In this document: in pieces, positions 17,895-26,709 of the stretch | Layout of the letters: every line of letters begins with the position of its first letter | Numbering within the stretch: position 1 is the first letter of the stretch | Origin: an uncultured Clostridia bacterium | GTDB lineage: Bacteria > Bacillota > Clostridia > Oscillospirales > Ruminococcaceae | DNA length: 48,787 bases | Assembly (NCBI GenBank): GCA_945910815.1 | Contig: CAMDZD010000015.1 | Coordinates: 1-48,787, forward strand | Direction of reading: 5' to 3' | Translations under genes and position numbers: made by a program | The notes under the pieces: model-generated | The model's input: only the letters and a program-made list of their open reading frames with translations | The model's database searches: none | What the model was told of the DNA's origin: nothing

Positions 17895-19475
17895 TTATTC
17901 AATTACACCTACATCAGCAAAGAAAATCTTAATCGAAATCTCACTGTTTTCATTTTCGTGTATTTCAATATGGTCAATAAGCTGTTCAATTATGATACGG
18001 TCATTTTCTGTAATTGTATAGTCTGCAAAACGCTCTATCTTCTGAACAAAGCTGTCAATACCCATTTTCAAATCATCAACCTTGTCAAGAATGACAAGCA
18101 GCTGGGAATTTTCGTTCGTGAGATTTTTGACTTCTTTGTTCAAAACATGGGTAATGTTATTGAATGTTTCCTCATCTACTTTACCCAGAAGCTTATCTTC
18201 ATACATTTTGGCTTCTACTGTTCTGATTTCATCAAGACGTTTCTGAATGGCTTCCATTCGTGAATTAATTTGCTTGATATGTGCTGATGTGCGATTGGTA
18301 ATTGCATGATAGACATAACGTCGGAACTCAACTTTTCCCTCAGCGAATTTTTCCTGCAAAAAAGAAATTTTTTCCAAAACAGTTTTAATCAGAAAGTCTT
18401 CACGGATATAATGTGCTGAACACAGCTTTTCTTTTTTGTAGTGATTACAGAGATAAATGTATGTAGAAGTCGTTTTTCTTTTCTTGCAGTTGAGATACAT
18501 TCTGTTTTTGCAGTCACCGCAGAATACCATACCGTCAAGTAAGTGGAACTGTTTTTCCGCAGAGATTCTTTTATTGGCATTTCTCCTTTTCTGAGCCTTT
18601 TCAAACTCCTCACGGGAAACAATAGGTTCTTGTGTATCTTTGATGATGACATAATCTTCACGGCTGTTTTTACGGACTTTTTTGTCCTTAAAGCTTGTGT
18701 GATAGGTTTTGAAATTAACCGTATCACCAACGTATTCCTGACGGTCAAGGATATTGATTACACTGCTGACACACCAATAGTACGGGTCTGAAACCGCACG
18801 GGAACCCTTTACTGCTTTCCTGTTGTGATTGGACGGAGAAATGAATTTATGCTCTTTCAGATACCTGCATATTTCTGTTGTTCCTTTGCCTTCATTAAAC
18901 AAACGAAAAATTACTCTGACTGTTTCGGCAGCGGGTTCATCAATCACCCATTTATGCTTATCGTCAGGGTCAGGTTTGTAGCCGAACGGAATCTTTGAAG
19001 TAATGTGTTTTCCGCTGTCGCTTCTTGCACGGACAGACATTTTCTGCTTGTTGGAAATATCCATTGCATAGAGTTCGTTCAGAAGATTCCAGACGGCAAC
19101 AAGAAATCTGTCACCGCCATTGCTGTCAAAATTTTCGTTGACAGCAATGAACTGAGTGTTATAACGGGGAAACTCAAGGTCAATGAAACGTCCCGTTTCG
19201 ATATAGTTTCTTCCCAGACGTGATAAATCCTTGACGAGTATTCGCTCAACTTGCCTGCTTTTCACGAGTGTCAGCATTTCCTGAAAGCCGGGTCTGTTGA
19301 AATTCGTACCGCTGTAACCATCATCTTTTATAACTTTGATATTCTGATAGCCATGGTCATTGGCATACTTCTGTAAAATTGTCAGCTGAGTGGTAATGCT
19401 GTTGCTATCACCAGTTACATCATCATCCTTTGAGATTCTGACATACAGAATTGTGTAACGTAAGTTGTCTTTCAT
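17895..19475 (-). CDS. Large serine recombinase C
   Basis: This 526-residue recombinase has nucleophile Ser15 in Y-V-R-I-S-K-D-D, D-D-G-Y-S-G-T-N-F-N-R-P and K-D-L-S-R-L-G-R-N. The recombinase domain, a zinc-ribbon (C-G-D-C-K-N-R-M, then two later Cys) and a coiled-coil follow. The ATG at 19475 is chosen because GGAGGT lies seven bases upstream; the longer frame from 19517 starts inside the candidate attachment repeat. Three adjacent recombinases of this kind may act together, or one may be the working integrase and the others relics; all three keep their catalytic residues. Confidence 0.9.
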   Translation of the reverse strand: MKDNLRYTILYVRISKDDDVTGDSNSITTQLTILQKYANDHGYQNIKVIKDDGYSGTNFNRPGFQEMLTLVKSRQVERILVKDLSRLGRNYIETGRFIDLEFPRYNTQFIAVNENFDSNGGDRFLVAVWNLLNELYAMDISNKQKMSVRARSDSGKHITSKIPFGYKPDPDDKHKWVIDEPAAETVRVIFRLFNEGKGTTEICRYLKEHKFISPSNHNRKAVKGSRAVSDPYYWCVSSVINILDRQEYVGDTVNFKTYHTSFKDKKVRKNSREDYVIIKDTQEPIVSREEFEKAQKRRNANKRISAEKQFHLLDGMVFCGDCKNRMYLNCKKRKTTSTYIYLCNHYKKEKLCSAHYIREDFLIKTVLEKISFLQEKFAEGKVEFRRYVYHAITNRTSAHIKQINSRMEAIQKRLDEIRTVEAKMYEDKLLGKVDEETFNNITHVLNKEVKNLTNENSQLLVILDKVDDLKMGIDSFVQKIERFADYTITENDRIIIEQLIDHIEIHENENSEISIKIFFADVGVIE

Positions 19476-19509
19476 AAAGACCTCCATAGTAAAAAGTGGT
19501 TTATTTTCT

Positions 19510-19520
19510 GTAACCAACTT
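19510..19520 (+). repeat. Right 11-bp direct repeat flanking the recombinase block
   Basis: GTAACCAACTT matches 13515-13525 exactly and lies in the leader of recombinase C, 35 bases before its start. See the entry at 13515. Confidence 0.5.
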
Positions 19521-19552
19521 CTTGTGCGCACATGAAGGTTCTGGTTTGATGT

Positions 19553-19592
19553 ATTATAACATTTTCACGATACAAAAAACCGTATCGTGAAA
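19553..19592 (-). promoter_or_regulatory. Promoter of recombinase C with overlapping inverted-repeat operator
   Basis: A minus-strand TATAAT lies at 19553-19558. Directly upstream, TTTCACGATAC (19563-19573) and GTATCGTGAAA (19582-19592) form a perfect 11-bp inverted repeat with an eight-base gap. It covers the position where -35 should be, and no good -35 box is present. This layout suggests a dimeric repressor or activator site controlling the recombinase. Confidence 0.55.
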
Positions 19593-19720
19593 GCAATTTT
19601 CAAATTATTTTGTGAACTTTTTGTAAACTTTACAGGGTATGAGGTGCGATTTGGAGATTTATTTGCCATAGAGAGTAAGAGGAAAACTGAACAAATTTAA
19701 AAGAGGACTGACACAGCTGA

Positions 19721-19799
19721 TAGGGAGTAGCAAGCAACGATGAACGTAGCGCACTTCGTTTGTCGTTCATCAGCTTGTTAGGGACACTCCGTTTCCCTA
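19721..19799 (+). other. Candidate origin of transfer (oriT)
   Basis: Upstream of mobC, CAAGC-AAC-GATGAACG (19731-19746) pairs with CGTTCATC-A-GCTTG (19764-19777). A smaller repeat AGGGA / TCCCT (19780-19784, 19794-19798) follows. Hairpins next to a conserved single-strand stretch just before mobC and the relaxase are typical of MOBP-type oriT. The nick position cannot be told from the sequence alone. The wider gap 19521-19862 otherwise holds only the recombinase C promoter and operator. Confidence 0.5.
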
Positions 19800-19862
19800 A
19801 GACCCTTTAATTGATTGACTATCGTCAGAAAACAACTACAAAAAAGAAAGCGAGTATCCAAA

Positions 19863-20213
19863 ATGAAACAGAAAACGAGAGATAAAACACTTAGAGTTAA
19901 GGTGAATGAAGATGAGTGGAATATCATGCAAAAGCGACTTGAAGTCTGCAAAGTATCATCAATGAGTGACCTTTTAAGACATATGATGATACATGGAATT
20001 TACCTTGAATACGACCACGAAGAACTGAAAAAAATACGTCAGTCGGTTATGAGTGTTGCAAACAATGTCAATCAGATTACTCACAGAGTAAACTCCACAA
20101 GCCGTATTTACAAGCAGGAACTGTTTGAATTGCAGGAGGGAGTGGCGATGCTATGGCAACAACTTCAATCCATCCAATCCGAGTTACAGAAGCTAAATCC
20201 GTCCAATATATAA
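19863..20213 (+). CDS. MobC-type relaxosome accessory protein
   Basis: This 116-residue protein has an N-terminal ribbon-helix-helix DNA-binding part (V-K-V-N-E-D-E-W) and a helical C-terminus. It contains N-N-V-N-Q-I-T-H-R-V-N and S-R-I-Y, the usual signature of MobC (PF05713). It helps the relaxase open oriT. The ATG at 19863 gives a normal-length MobC; an upstream TTG at 19815 is in frame but has no better ribosome site. It overlaps the relaxase by 61 bases. Confidence 0.8.
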   Translation: MKQKTRDKTLRVKVNEDEWNIMQKRLEVCKVSSMSDLLRHMMIHGIYLEYDHEELKKIRQSVMSVANNVNQITHRVNSTSRIYKQELFELQEGVAMLWQQLQSIQSELQKLNPSNI

Positions 20214-21496
20214 CCAATCCCGAAAAGGCGGAGCGTGTGACTTGTTACGGGTGCAATGGTTCAGCGGAAGATATTTCACATCAATTTGATATGCTTAGAG
20301 CCTACGGAAAAAACATGGGAAGTGTTCTAAGCTATCAAATTATTCAAAGTTTTGCACCGAATGAAGCTACAGCGGAACAGGTGCATCAGGCAGGACTTAT
20401 GCTCTGTGATAAGCTCTTTCAGGGAAAGTACAAGTACGTTCTTGCAACGCATTCAGATACTAAACACATCCACAATCACATTATTTTTTGCAAGACTAAT
20501 ATGGAGAATTACAAAGCGTTTGGTACGCTTATGGATACGAAACGCAATCCTGCATGGAATAAAATTCGCCAGCTTTCTGATGAAGTATGCAAAGAAATGG
20601 GACTGTCCGTTGTTGAGTATGAGGAAATCGGCAAAGGTGTTTCACATTATGAATGGTCTAAACAGCAACAAGGCTCGTCATGGAAAGCACAACTCCGTTA
20701 TGAACTCGATTGCATTATTCAGCGATGTGATACGTTTGAGGAATTCCTTGAGAAGTGTAGATTAAACGGAATAGAGGTTGTTTACAATCCTGAAAAGGTT
20801 ATATCACTCAAATTCCGTATGCAAGGGCAGCAACGCTTTGCAAGAGCGAAAACACTCGGCTATTACTATCTGCCTGAGAATATTCAGCGTAGAATCGAAC
20901 AGTTCTCACATCATAGAAAGATGATTATTGACAAGTCGAGGTTTGAATCCAAAGGTTTGCAGTATTGGGCAGACATTCAGAATATGAAGAACGTTGCTCA
21001 GATGATAAATATGCTTGAAAGCTACAATGTTCACAGCACAAAGGAACTAAAACCGACTACCATGACTATTATGGCTCGACGTGGAATGATTACCCAAAGC
21101 ATCGAAAATCTTGATGAGAAGATAAACGATTTATCTGAACAGATTGAACTCGTCAGACAGTTTCAGCGTTCAAAGCCATATCATGACAAATATAAGTCAT
21201 TCTCAGGGCGTAAACAGAAAGAATATGCAAAAAATAACGCTCTTGTACTTGATGAGTACAAGAGCGCTGGAAGCCAATTAAAATCGTTATATCCTGACGG
21301 TAAATTCCTGTCAGAAACTTCACTTGACCGTCAAAGGCAAGCGTTGTATGGAGAGCGTGAAAAACTCTATAAAGAGTACCACTATCTCAAAAAAGAGTAT
21401 GCTGATTTGGACAAAGCAAGCCGAACTATCAGTGATTACCTCGAAAGTTTGCGTGGTGAGCCTGAACACAGGAGGAGAAAGGGCGAGTTGGAATAG
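20153..21496 (+). CDS. MOBP-type relaxase
   Basis: This 447-residue nickase starts M-A-T-T-S-I-H-P-I, followed by Y-I-T-N-P-E-K with the likely catalytic Tyr. The metal-binding His motif is H-S-D-T-K-H-I-H-N-H (about residues 102-111). Later segments G-K-G-V-S-H-Y-E-W and a coiled-coil tail fit clostridial mobilisation relaxases (PF03432). It would nick oriT and lead the strand into a recipient through a coupling protein. No coupling protein is present in the window. Confidence 0.85.
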   Translation: MATTSIHPIRVTEAKSVQYITNPEKAERVTCYGCNGSAEDISHQFDMLRAYGKNMGSVLSYQIIQSFAPNEATAEQVHQAGLMLCDKLFQGKYKYVLATHSDTKHIHNHIIFCKTNMENYKAFGTLMDTKRNPAWNKIRQLSDEVCKEMGLSVVEYEEIGKGVSHYEWSKQQQGSSWKAQLRYELDCIIQRCDTFEEFLEKCRLNGIEVVYNPEKVISLKFRMQGQQRFARAKTLGYYYLPENIQRRIEQFSHHRKMIIDKSRFESKGLQYWADIQNMKNVAQMINMLESYNVHSTKELKPTTMTIMARRGMITQSIENLDEKINDLSEQIELVRQFQRSKPYHDKYKSFSGRKQKEYAKNNALVLDEYKSAGSQLKSLYPDGKFLSETSLDRQRQALYGEREKLYKEYHYLKKEYADLDKASRTISDYLESLRGEPEHRRRKGELE

Positions 21497-21532
21497 CACT
21501 CTACAAATGGGAATTTACCGAATCGGTAAGCA

Positions 21533-22527
21533 TTATTGTCTTAAAAGCTTATGATTTCTTAATTCCTCCTCAAGTGATGCATAGTCCTCTATTTCGATTT
21601 TTTTTGCACTCATTATACACTTAAATTCCATTTCTTCTTTAGAAAAATCTAAACTTCCATACTGCATCTCTTTGTCACTTGAAAATTTAGGCATTTTAAA
21701 AGTACCCTGTTCTTCATCTGCTAAAACAGGAATTGTAAATGAAAAATTTTTCATTTCTAAAGTAAACAACATTTTAGGATATGACTTTTCTTCTAAATTT
21801 GCCTTTTGCCACAATATTACGTTAATTCCTCCAAGTGGATTTATTCCTGGAAAGAAACAGTATAACCCACAATTTGGATTAGACTCCATAACTTTTTCTT
21901 TTTCCTCGTTGCAATACATACTGTCTTTTGCTACTATTTGCTTCAATACAACAATATGTTTTACATATTGTTCATAGAATTCCAATGGCATAATACTATA
22001 TGCCATTTTTAAAAATGAGCAATACACTGCCAATGGGTTATAATGTTGACGTGGTATAGTGATTTCAAAACCATCATCGACTTCCTTTATTATCCCAGTA
22101 CCTTTTGTTTCAATTATCATTCCTTTTGTTTCAAATTCTTCAAGAACTGGCTTGTTTTTATTTACTTGAATGCGGAAACTACCATATGATACGTTATCAT
22201 CATTAGATGAATCTTTAGAAATTAGTTGATTTTTTTACCAAATATTTGAGTAATAATCTTATATGGAAGCATATATTTTCCAAGGTTATCCTCTAGTTTT
22301 TTTCCAAACTCTTCATTGCAATCGTCACATTCGAAGTGAGAAACAAGAGATTTATTTCCAACAGTTTCCGAAACAGCATGTGCAATTTTATTAAATTTTG
22401 CAGTATTGCTGCCACAAAAAATACATTTTCTTTGCGCTTTAGGTATATTATTACCATGTACTTCCTTTTTTAATTCTTCATCTATATTTTCAAATGATAC
22501 TAATACTTTATAACCATCAAATTTCAT
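21533..22527 (-). pseudogene. HNH endonuclease-like protein split by a frameshift
   Basis: The N-terminal part (22222-22527) has C-I-F-C-G, then H-F-E-C-D-D-C-N-E-E-F-G, the two Cys pairs and core of HNH_5-type nucleases. It starts after a good GAGAGGAAAA site. It ends prematurely just after a run of seven A's (plus-strand T's at 22230-22236). Adding one A joins it to the following frame, which runs through L-I-S-K-D-S-S to the stop at 21533. The whole protein would have about 331 residues. It is either an inactivating indel, phase variation at the homopolymer or a sequencing error. The C-terminal half is not a known domain. Confidence 0.65.
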
Positions 22528-22556
22528 TATAGTTTTCCTCTCAAAATTCCGATTTG

Positions 22557-22767
22557 TCAATCTGTTTCATTTTCTGCTTCTGGCTTGTAATTCTTCTCAA
22601 TAAACTCCTCAACAGCCTTGATAAACATCTGATTCATACTCATACCCATTTCAGCCGCAACAGCTTTCAGCTTTTCACGCTGTCCTTTTGGAACACGAAT
22701 CTTTATATCGTCAAGGTGTGCTTTGACATACTTTGCTGTAATTGCCTTACGTTTCTCATTGTAGTAC
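22557..22767 (-). pseudogene. Ribbon-helix-helix protein, 5' end replaced by an IS
   Basis: About 70 codons encode an Arc/CopG-like sequence (V-K-A-H-L-D-D-I-K-I-R-V-P-K-G-Q, then A-E-M-G-M-S-M-N-Q-M-F). This is typical of mobile-element regulators or antitoxin-like proteins. The IS5-family element at 22768 cuts into its start, so its native promoter and first codons are gone. A start inside the IS end (22817) could still allow a fusion product. Confidence 0.55.
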
Positions 22768-23654
22768 AGACCTCTTGCGAAATTAAGAGGACATATCAAA
22801 ATTACAGATACCAGCAATCAAAGAAAAACGAAGGGAAAAACGCTTTCTGCGATTTCTGTATTTTTCGGAAAGAATACGGAAACGTTTTACAAAGCATATA
22901 GCATGCTCTACATAAATTCTCTTTTTTGAAATAATACGATTATTAATTTTTTCTTCTTTTGACAAAGGCTTGTTTTTACTGCGTTTTTTAGGAAGAATTG
23001 AATTTGGATGTATCGCTGTAATTCCTGTATATCCTGTATCTGTTTCAAATTCTGTGTGCTTTCCTGCATGAATTTCTGATTCTTTAAACAACCTGAAATC
23101 ATGTTTTTTACCATTGCAGAAACTCAGACAGATAATTTTCATGGTTTTTTTATCAACAACCAGCTGAGTTTTCAAAGTGTGTCTTTTTTTCTTTCCTGAG
23201 TAATACTTTCTTTGTTTTTTTGAGGACGTTCCACCGGAGTTTCTGTTGCATCAATTAGAACAACTTCATAGTCTGTATCACTTTTCAGAAGTTCTTTTTT
23301 ACCTGGCAATGAAAATGTTCCATCTTTTATCAATGTATTTTCTATCCATTTGATACTGCGGTATATATTACTTTCTGCTATTCCATAACTTGCTGCTATA
23401 TGGGCATATGTCCGATATTCACGCCAGTATTCAAGAGCTGCCAGCAATTGATTTTCTATGCTCAGCTTTGGTTTTCTTCCTCTCCTTTTGTGCTTCTCTG
23501 CATAGCTTTTTTTCAGTATTTCTACCATCTTTTCAAAAGTCGCTCTTTTTACTCCTGTGATTCTACGAAATTTGTTCTCATCATATTCGTTTATTTTTTC
23601 ATATTTCATCATAATTTTATTATATCATTTATTTTCTATTTTCGCAAGAGGTCT
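22768..23654 (-). mobile_element. IS5-family insertion sequence
   Basis: The ends are inverted repeats reading AGACCTCTTGCGAAA at 22768 and TTTCGCAAGAGGTCT ending at 23654. The element carries a two-frame transposase on the minus strand. Its length (about 0.9 kb) and two-ORF layout fit IS5-group elements. A target duplication was not clear (AC or TA at most). Confidence 0.8.
22783..23612 (-). CDS. IS5-family transposase in two overlapping frames
   Basis: The first frame (23172-23612, 146 residues) holds an N-terminal DNA-binding part and the first catalytic Asp in V-V-L-I-D-A-T-E-T-P. The second (22783-23175, 130 residues) holds D-T-G-Y-T-G and the later E-H-A-I-C-F-V-K-R-F-R with the catalytic Glu. 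The frames overlap by four bases within an A-rich stretch, so the full enzyme is probably made by programmed frameshifting. Both halves look undamaged. Confidence 0.75.
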
Positions 23655-23739
23655 ACTTTTAAAAATGTGTTTTGTCAATAGTATCTGTGAAAGTTTTGCA
23701 TTCCAAAAATGAAATTTTATATAGAGAGGATGTAATAAT

Positions 23740-24471
23740 ATGAAATATCCAAGCAAAACAGCCGTTTCTATTGTACTTAAGAATAAAAACTGTTTTGATT
23801 TTTTGCCTGAATTAGAGTCTGATTTCTTTTCGTTGATTTTAATCGACCCACCTTATGAGATTTCCAGAAATACAAATTTTCAATCTGGTAAAGCAACGGG
23901 GAAAGATACAGACAGATTTAGAGTATCAATGAATTTCGGGAACTGGGATTCTCAATTCATCGGTCTTGATATAATAATAGCTGAATGTTACAGGGTTCTG
24001 AAAAAAGGCGGTACATTGATTTGCTTTTATGATTTATGGAAACTGACCGCCTTAAAACAGTATTTTGACAACGCAAAATTCAGGCAGATTCGCTACATAG
24101 AATGGATTAAAACAAATCCCGTACCATTGAACAGCAGAACGAATTATCTGACTAATGCAAGGGAAATTGCATTGGTCGGTGTAAAGGGTGCTAAGCCTAC
24201 ATTTCATTCTGAATATGACAGCGGTATTTATCAATATCCCATATGCCACGACAAAGGACGTTTTCACCCGACACAAAAGCCGTTGGCTTTGATTGAGAAT
24301 TTAATTCTGAAACATTCTGATGAGAGAGATTTTGTTTTGGATTGCTTTAGCGGTTCAGGAACAACCGCAGTTGCATCGTACAATACAAATCGTAACTTTG
24401 TCGGATGTGAATTATCGTCGGACTATTTTGAAAAAAGCATATCCCGTTTGAAAGACTGCGGAGCAATATAA
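23740..24471 (+). CDS. Orphan adenine-specific DNA methyltransferase
   Basis: This 243-residue enzyme would transfer a methyl group from S-adenosylmethionine to adenine N6 (or cytosine N4). D-P-P-Y is at residues 36-39, and the SAM-binding F-S-G-S-G-T-T is near 206, the order seen in beta-class enzymes. G-R-F-H-P-T-Q-K-P-L lies between. No matching restriction gene is adjacent, so it may protect the element from host restriction. It has an AGAGGATG ribosome site and starts 85 bases right of the IS5 element. Recognition sequence unknown. Confidence 0.85.
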   Translation: MKYPSKTAVSIVLKNKNCFDFLPELESDFFSLILIDPPYEISRNTNFQSGKATGKDTDRFRVSMNFGNWDSQFIGLDIIIAECYRVLKKGGTLICFYDLWKLTALKQYFDNAKFRQIRYIEWIKTNPVPLNSRTNYLTNAREIALVGVKGAKPTFHSEYDSGIYQYPICHDKGRFHPTQKPLALIENLILKHSDERDFVLDCFSGSGTTAVASYNTNRNFVGCELSSDYFEKSISRLKDCGAI

Positions 24472-24532
24472 ACTGACAATATTTTGTGAAAATTATCCGG
24501 ATTTTTTCAGTAAACTTTATGCGCATTGTGAC

Positions 24533-24561
24533 TTGAAAAGTAATGTGCAAAGATATATAAT
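24533..24561 (+). promoter_or_regulatory. Promoter for the 24601-25657 pair
   Basis: TTGAAA at 24533-24538 and TATAAT at 24556-24561 have a 17-base spacer. AAGGAG (24586-24591) and the ATG at 24601 follow. Confidence 0.7.
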
Positions 24562-24600
24562 AGTATTGTACCCAATATCAAAAATAAGGAGATGTTTAGA

Positions 24601-25284
24601 ATGATTAGAAAAATTGTACCCATTGTGGCAAGCATTGCTCTGATAGGATCTGCAAATCTGCCAGTCTATGCAGATGATATGCTTGATAAGGACTACATCG
24701 TCAGCGAAATTTGGTCTGATTGGTGGCAGGGAAAAGGAGATGACGGGCTTATTTTTCCCGAAGCAAGTTTCAAACACCACATTTTGACCGAATGGGTCAA
24801 TGACAACTACAGCGATGATGATTATGATTGGAGCAAAATCGGTCAGCTGAACTACAATTTCAAGGACTATTACGATGAACTCACGGACAAGTGGGACTTC
24901 AATGATGACCGTGACGGAAATTGGACGATTTCCACCGATGAAACGACTTATCATTTCAACTTGCAGAACGGAAAGTGGCTCATGAGCGATAATAATGGCG
25001 ATGTAGTTGACAGCTTTATGCCGTTCAGCACTTTGGAAGAAGATACGGCAGAGGAAAAGCCAAGCATTATAAATGCTGATGACGGCAACGGAACTGCCCA
25101 CCGTGTTGGTGAAAATCTGAAAATTGAAGAAGAAGCTACTACTAATGTATCTGAAGAAGCGATTAAATCAGAATCGACGAGTGAGGAAAAGTCCTCAAAT
25201 GGCTTGATTTACGGGATTGGCGGAGTTGTCCTTGCAGGAATCGCAGTTCTTACAGGAGTTTTGATAAAGAAAAAGAGAGGTTGA
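24601..25284 (+). CDS. Membrane-anchored extracellular protein of unknown function
   Basis: This 227-residue protein has a signal peptide (about 1-25, ending V-Y-A-D-D) and a very acidic, Trp- and Asp-rich outer domain. A Ser/Glu-rich linker follows, then a C-terminal membrane helix (about 202-222) ending K-K-K-R-G. There is no LPXTG motif, so anchoring is by the helix. The layout resembles DUF4366 proteins such as the one at 35096, but the outer domain is different and not recognised. Its place in the conjugative-element region suggests a role at the cell surface. ATG 24601 is chosen because an earlier ATG at 24592 overlaps the ribosome site. Confidence 0.65.
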   Translation: MIRKIVPIVASIALIGSANLPVYADDMLDKDYIVSEIWSDWWQGKGDDGLIFPEASFKHHILTEWVNDNYSDDDYDWSKIGQLNYNFKDYYDELTDKWDFNDDRDGNWTISTDETTYHFNLQNGKWLMSDNNGDVVDSFMPFSTLEEDTAEEKPSIINADDGNGTAHRVGENLKIEEEATTNVSEEAIKSESTSEEKSSNGLIYGIGGVVLAGIAVLTGVLIKKKRG

Positions 25285-25288
25285 TATT

Positions 25289-25657
25289 ATGTTATTTGAA
25301 AATATGTGGCAGAGAATCGCACTCGATACCGACAAAATGATGATTACGCAGTGTGGCAATGACTATCACGATTACAGTGACAACAAGCTTGCCTGTATCT
25401 ACATCAAGTGGGCGGAGGAACATTGCCCTGAACGCTTGCAGGCTGAAACCGACAAGGGCAGAATCTACGTCCACATTCACGAATGTATCACCGAGTGTGA
25501 ACAGGAAAAGTGGAAGATTTGGAACAAAATGCGTGATACCGACCCTGAATATGCACTTGCAATGAAAAATGCCGATACCACTAAGGTATGGCAGCTTGAA
25601 AATCTCTTTGAAATGCAGGCTGAGGAGATTGCGATTAAGAAGTGTTTGATAGTGTAA
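25289..25657 (+). CDS. Small cytosolic protein of unknown function
   Basis: This 122-residue acidic protein has several Cys, His and Trp residues (W-A-E-E-H-C-P, H-I-H-E-C-I-T-E-C). No domain is recognised; the His/Cys cluster could bind metal, but this is speculative. It starts four bases after the preceding gene's stop, so the two form an operon that ends at the hairpin at 25714. Confidence 0.55.
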   Translation: MLFENMWQRIALDTDKMMITQCGNDYHDYSDNKLACIYIKWAEEHCPERLQAETDKGRIYVHIHECITECEQEKWKIWNKMRDTDPEYALAMKNADTTKVWQLENLFEMQAEEIAIKKCLIV

Positions 25658-25713
25658 AATAATAAATGCCATAAAGAATAATACATTTATTTTTCATATA
25701 CCTATGATTGAAA

Positions 25714-25752
25714 ATACCCACACAAGAGTATTAATAGCTCCTGTGTGGGTAT
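25714..25752. terminator. Bidirectional terminator between converging operons
   Basis: ATACCCACACAAGAG (25714-25728) pairs with CTCCTGTGTGGGTAT (25738-25752), 14 of 15 positions, with AT-rich flanks on both sides. It separates the plus-strand pair from the minus-strand defence operon. Confidence 0.7.
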
Positions 25753-25754
25753 AT

Positions 25755-26660
25755 TTAAATTTGCTTATTTGCAACCGATAAAATAAAATCTGACATTGTC
25801 ATTGAAGCGTTAACAAAAAGGCGGGCATGATGTTCATCAATATTAATTCGTTTTGCTCCAACGCCATGTGCATCACTGTCCTTATTTCTCATTTCTGCGA
25901 TAGCAGATACAATGCTGTTCAATCCAGAAAGAAGTGTCTTTATTCTTCTGTCGGTAGTGGTATCAATATGCATATTATAAAGGTCGCGAACTTGTTTATA
26001 AAGTTTGGCTATATCTCCACTGTCAGATGGAATATTACCTTTTAGTTCAATCACATAACAAAAAGTTTCTTCTAATAAAGTGCGAGATTTAGTAATAGCA
26101 CTATCATAATTTTTCCGTTCTACGTCATCTAATGCACGAGAAGAAATACTCTTAATGTATTCACGGTCAATAGTTTTAATTTTAGGTGCTTCCACTGTTA
26201 TGGTACTTCCGATTGGTTTAACAATGAACTGCTTGCCAACAATGGTTAATTCATTGCCCACGAAAAATAAAATTCCATTGATTTCTTGTATTATTGATTT
26301 TGTAATGTGGTCATACGCTTCATTTATTTCATCAACTTCGTGTCCAGACAGCATTTTAGAAAATTGCTTTTTATCAAATAAATATGCAAGTAGGTCAGAA
26401 AAACGATTTTCCTTTATACAATAAATCATTAGATTATCAAGGTATTGCCATCTGCTTAGATTTACTCCTCCTGATGAATAAGTGGTAGGAAGCCCAAATA
26501 GTGTAGATAATCCACATAAATCCGGTCCGCTAAGATAAGGCATAGCAATTTGTATTTCTGTACCATCCTTAAATTCATATTTTCCGTATTTAGTATCTCC
26601 GTCCAGAATAGCAATAATTTCTTTTGTTTTTAACAGGTTATATGAATTGCTGTTATTCAT
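25755..26660 (-). CDS. Abortive infection family protein (Abi_C type)
   Basis: This is a 301-residue protein. The C-terminal part (about 185-301) has S-R-T-L-L-E-E-T, A-E-M-R-N-K-D-S-D-A-H-G and H-H-A-R-L-F-V-N-A-S-M-T-M. This is the pattern of Abi_C (PF14355) proteins that abort phage infection or accompany restriction systems. The N-terminal region is not recognised. ATG 26660 follows a G-rich site and gives a normal start; the longer frame from 26747 overlaps the Res gene. It is the last gene of the defence operon. Confidence 0.7.
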   Translation of the reverse strand: MNNSNSYNLLKTKEIIAILDGDTKYGKYEFKDGTEIQIAMPYLSGPDLCGLSTLFGLPTTYSSGGVNLSRWQYLDNLMIYCIKENRFSDLLAYLFDKKQFSKMLSGHEVDEINEAYDHITKSIIQEINGILFFVGNELTIVGKQFIVKPIGSTITVEAPKIKTIDREYIKSISSRALDDVERKNYDSAITKSRTLLEETFCYVIELKGNIPSDSGDIAKLYKQVRDLYNMHIDTTTDRRIKTLLSGLNSIVSAIAEMRNKDSDAHGVGAKRINIDEHHARLFVNASMTMSDFILSVANKQI

Positions 26661-26709
26661 ATTGTTACATCCCCCGATGGAAATATAGATTAAATGTGTA
26701 TGAGTCTTG

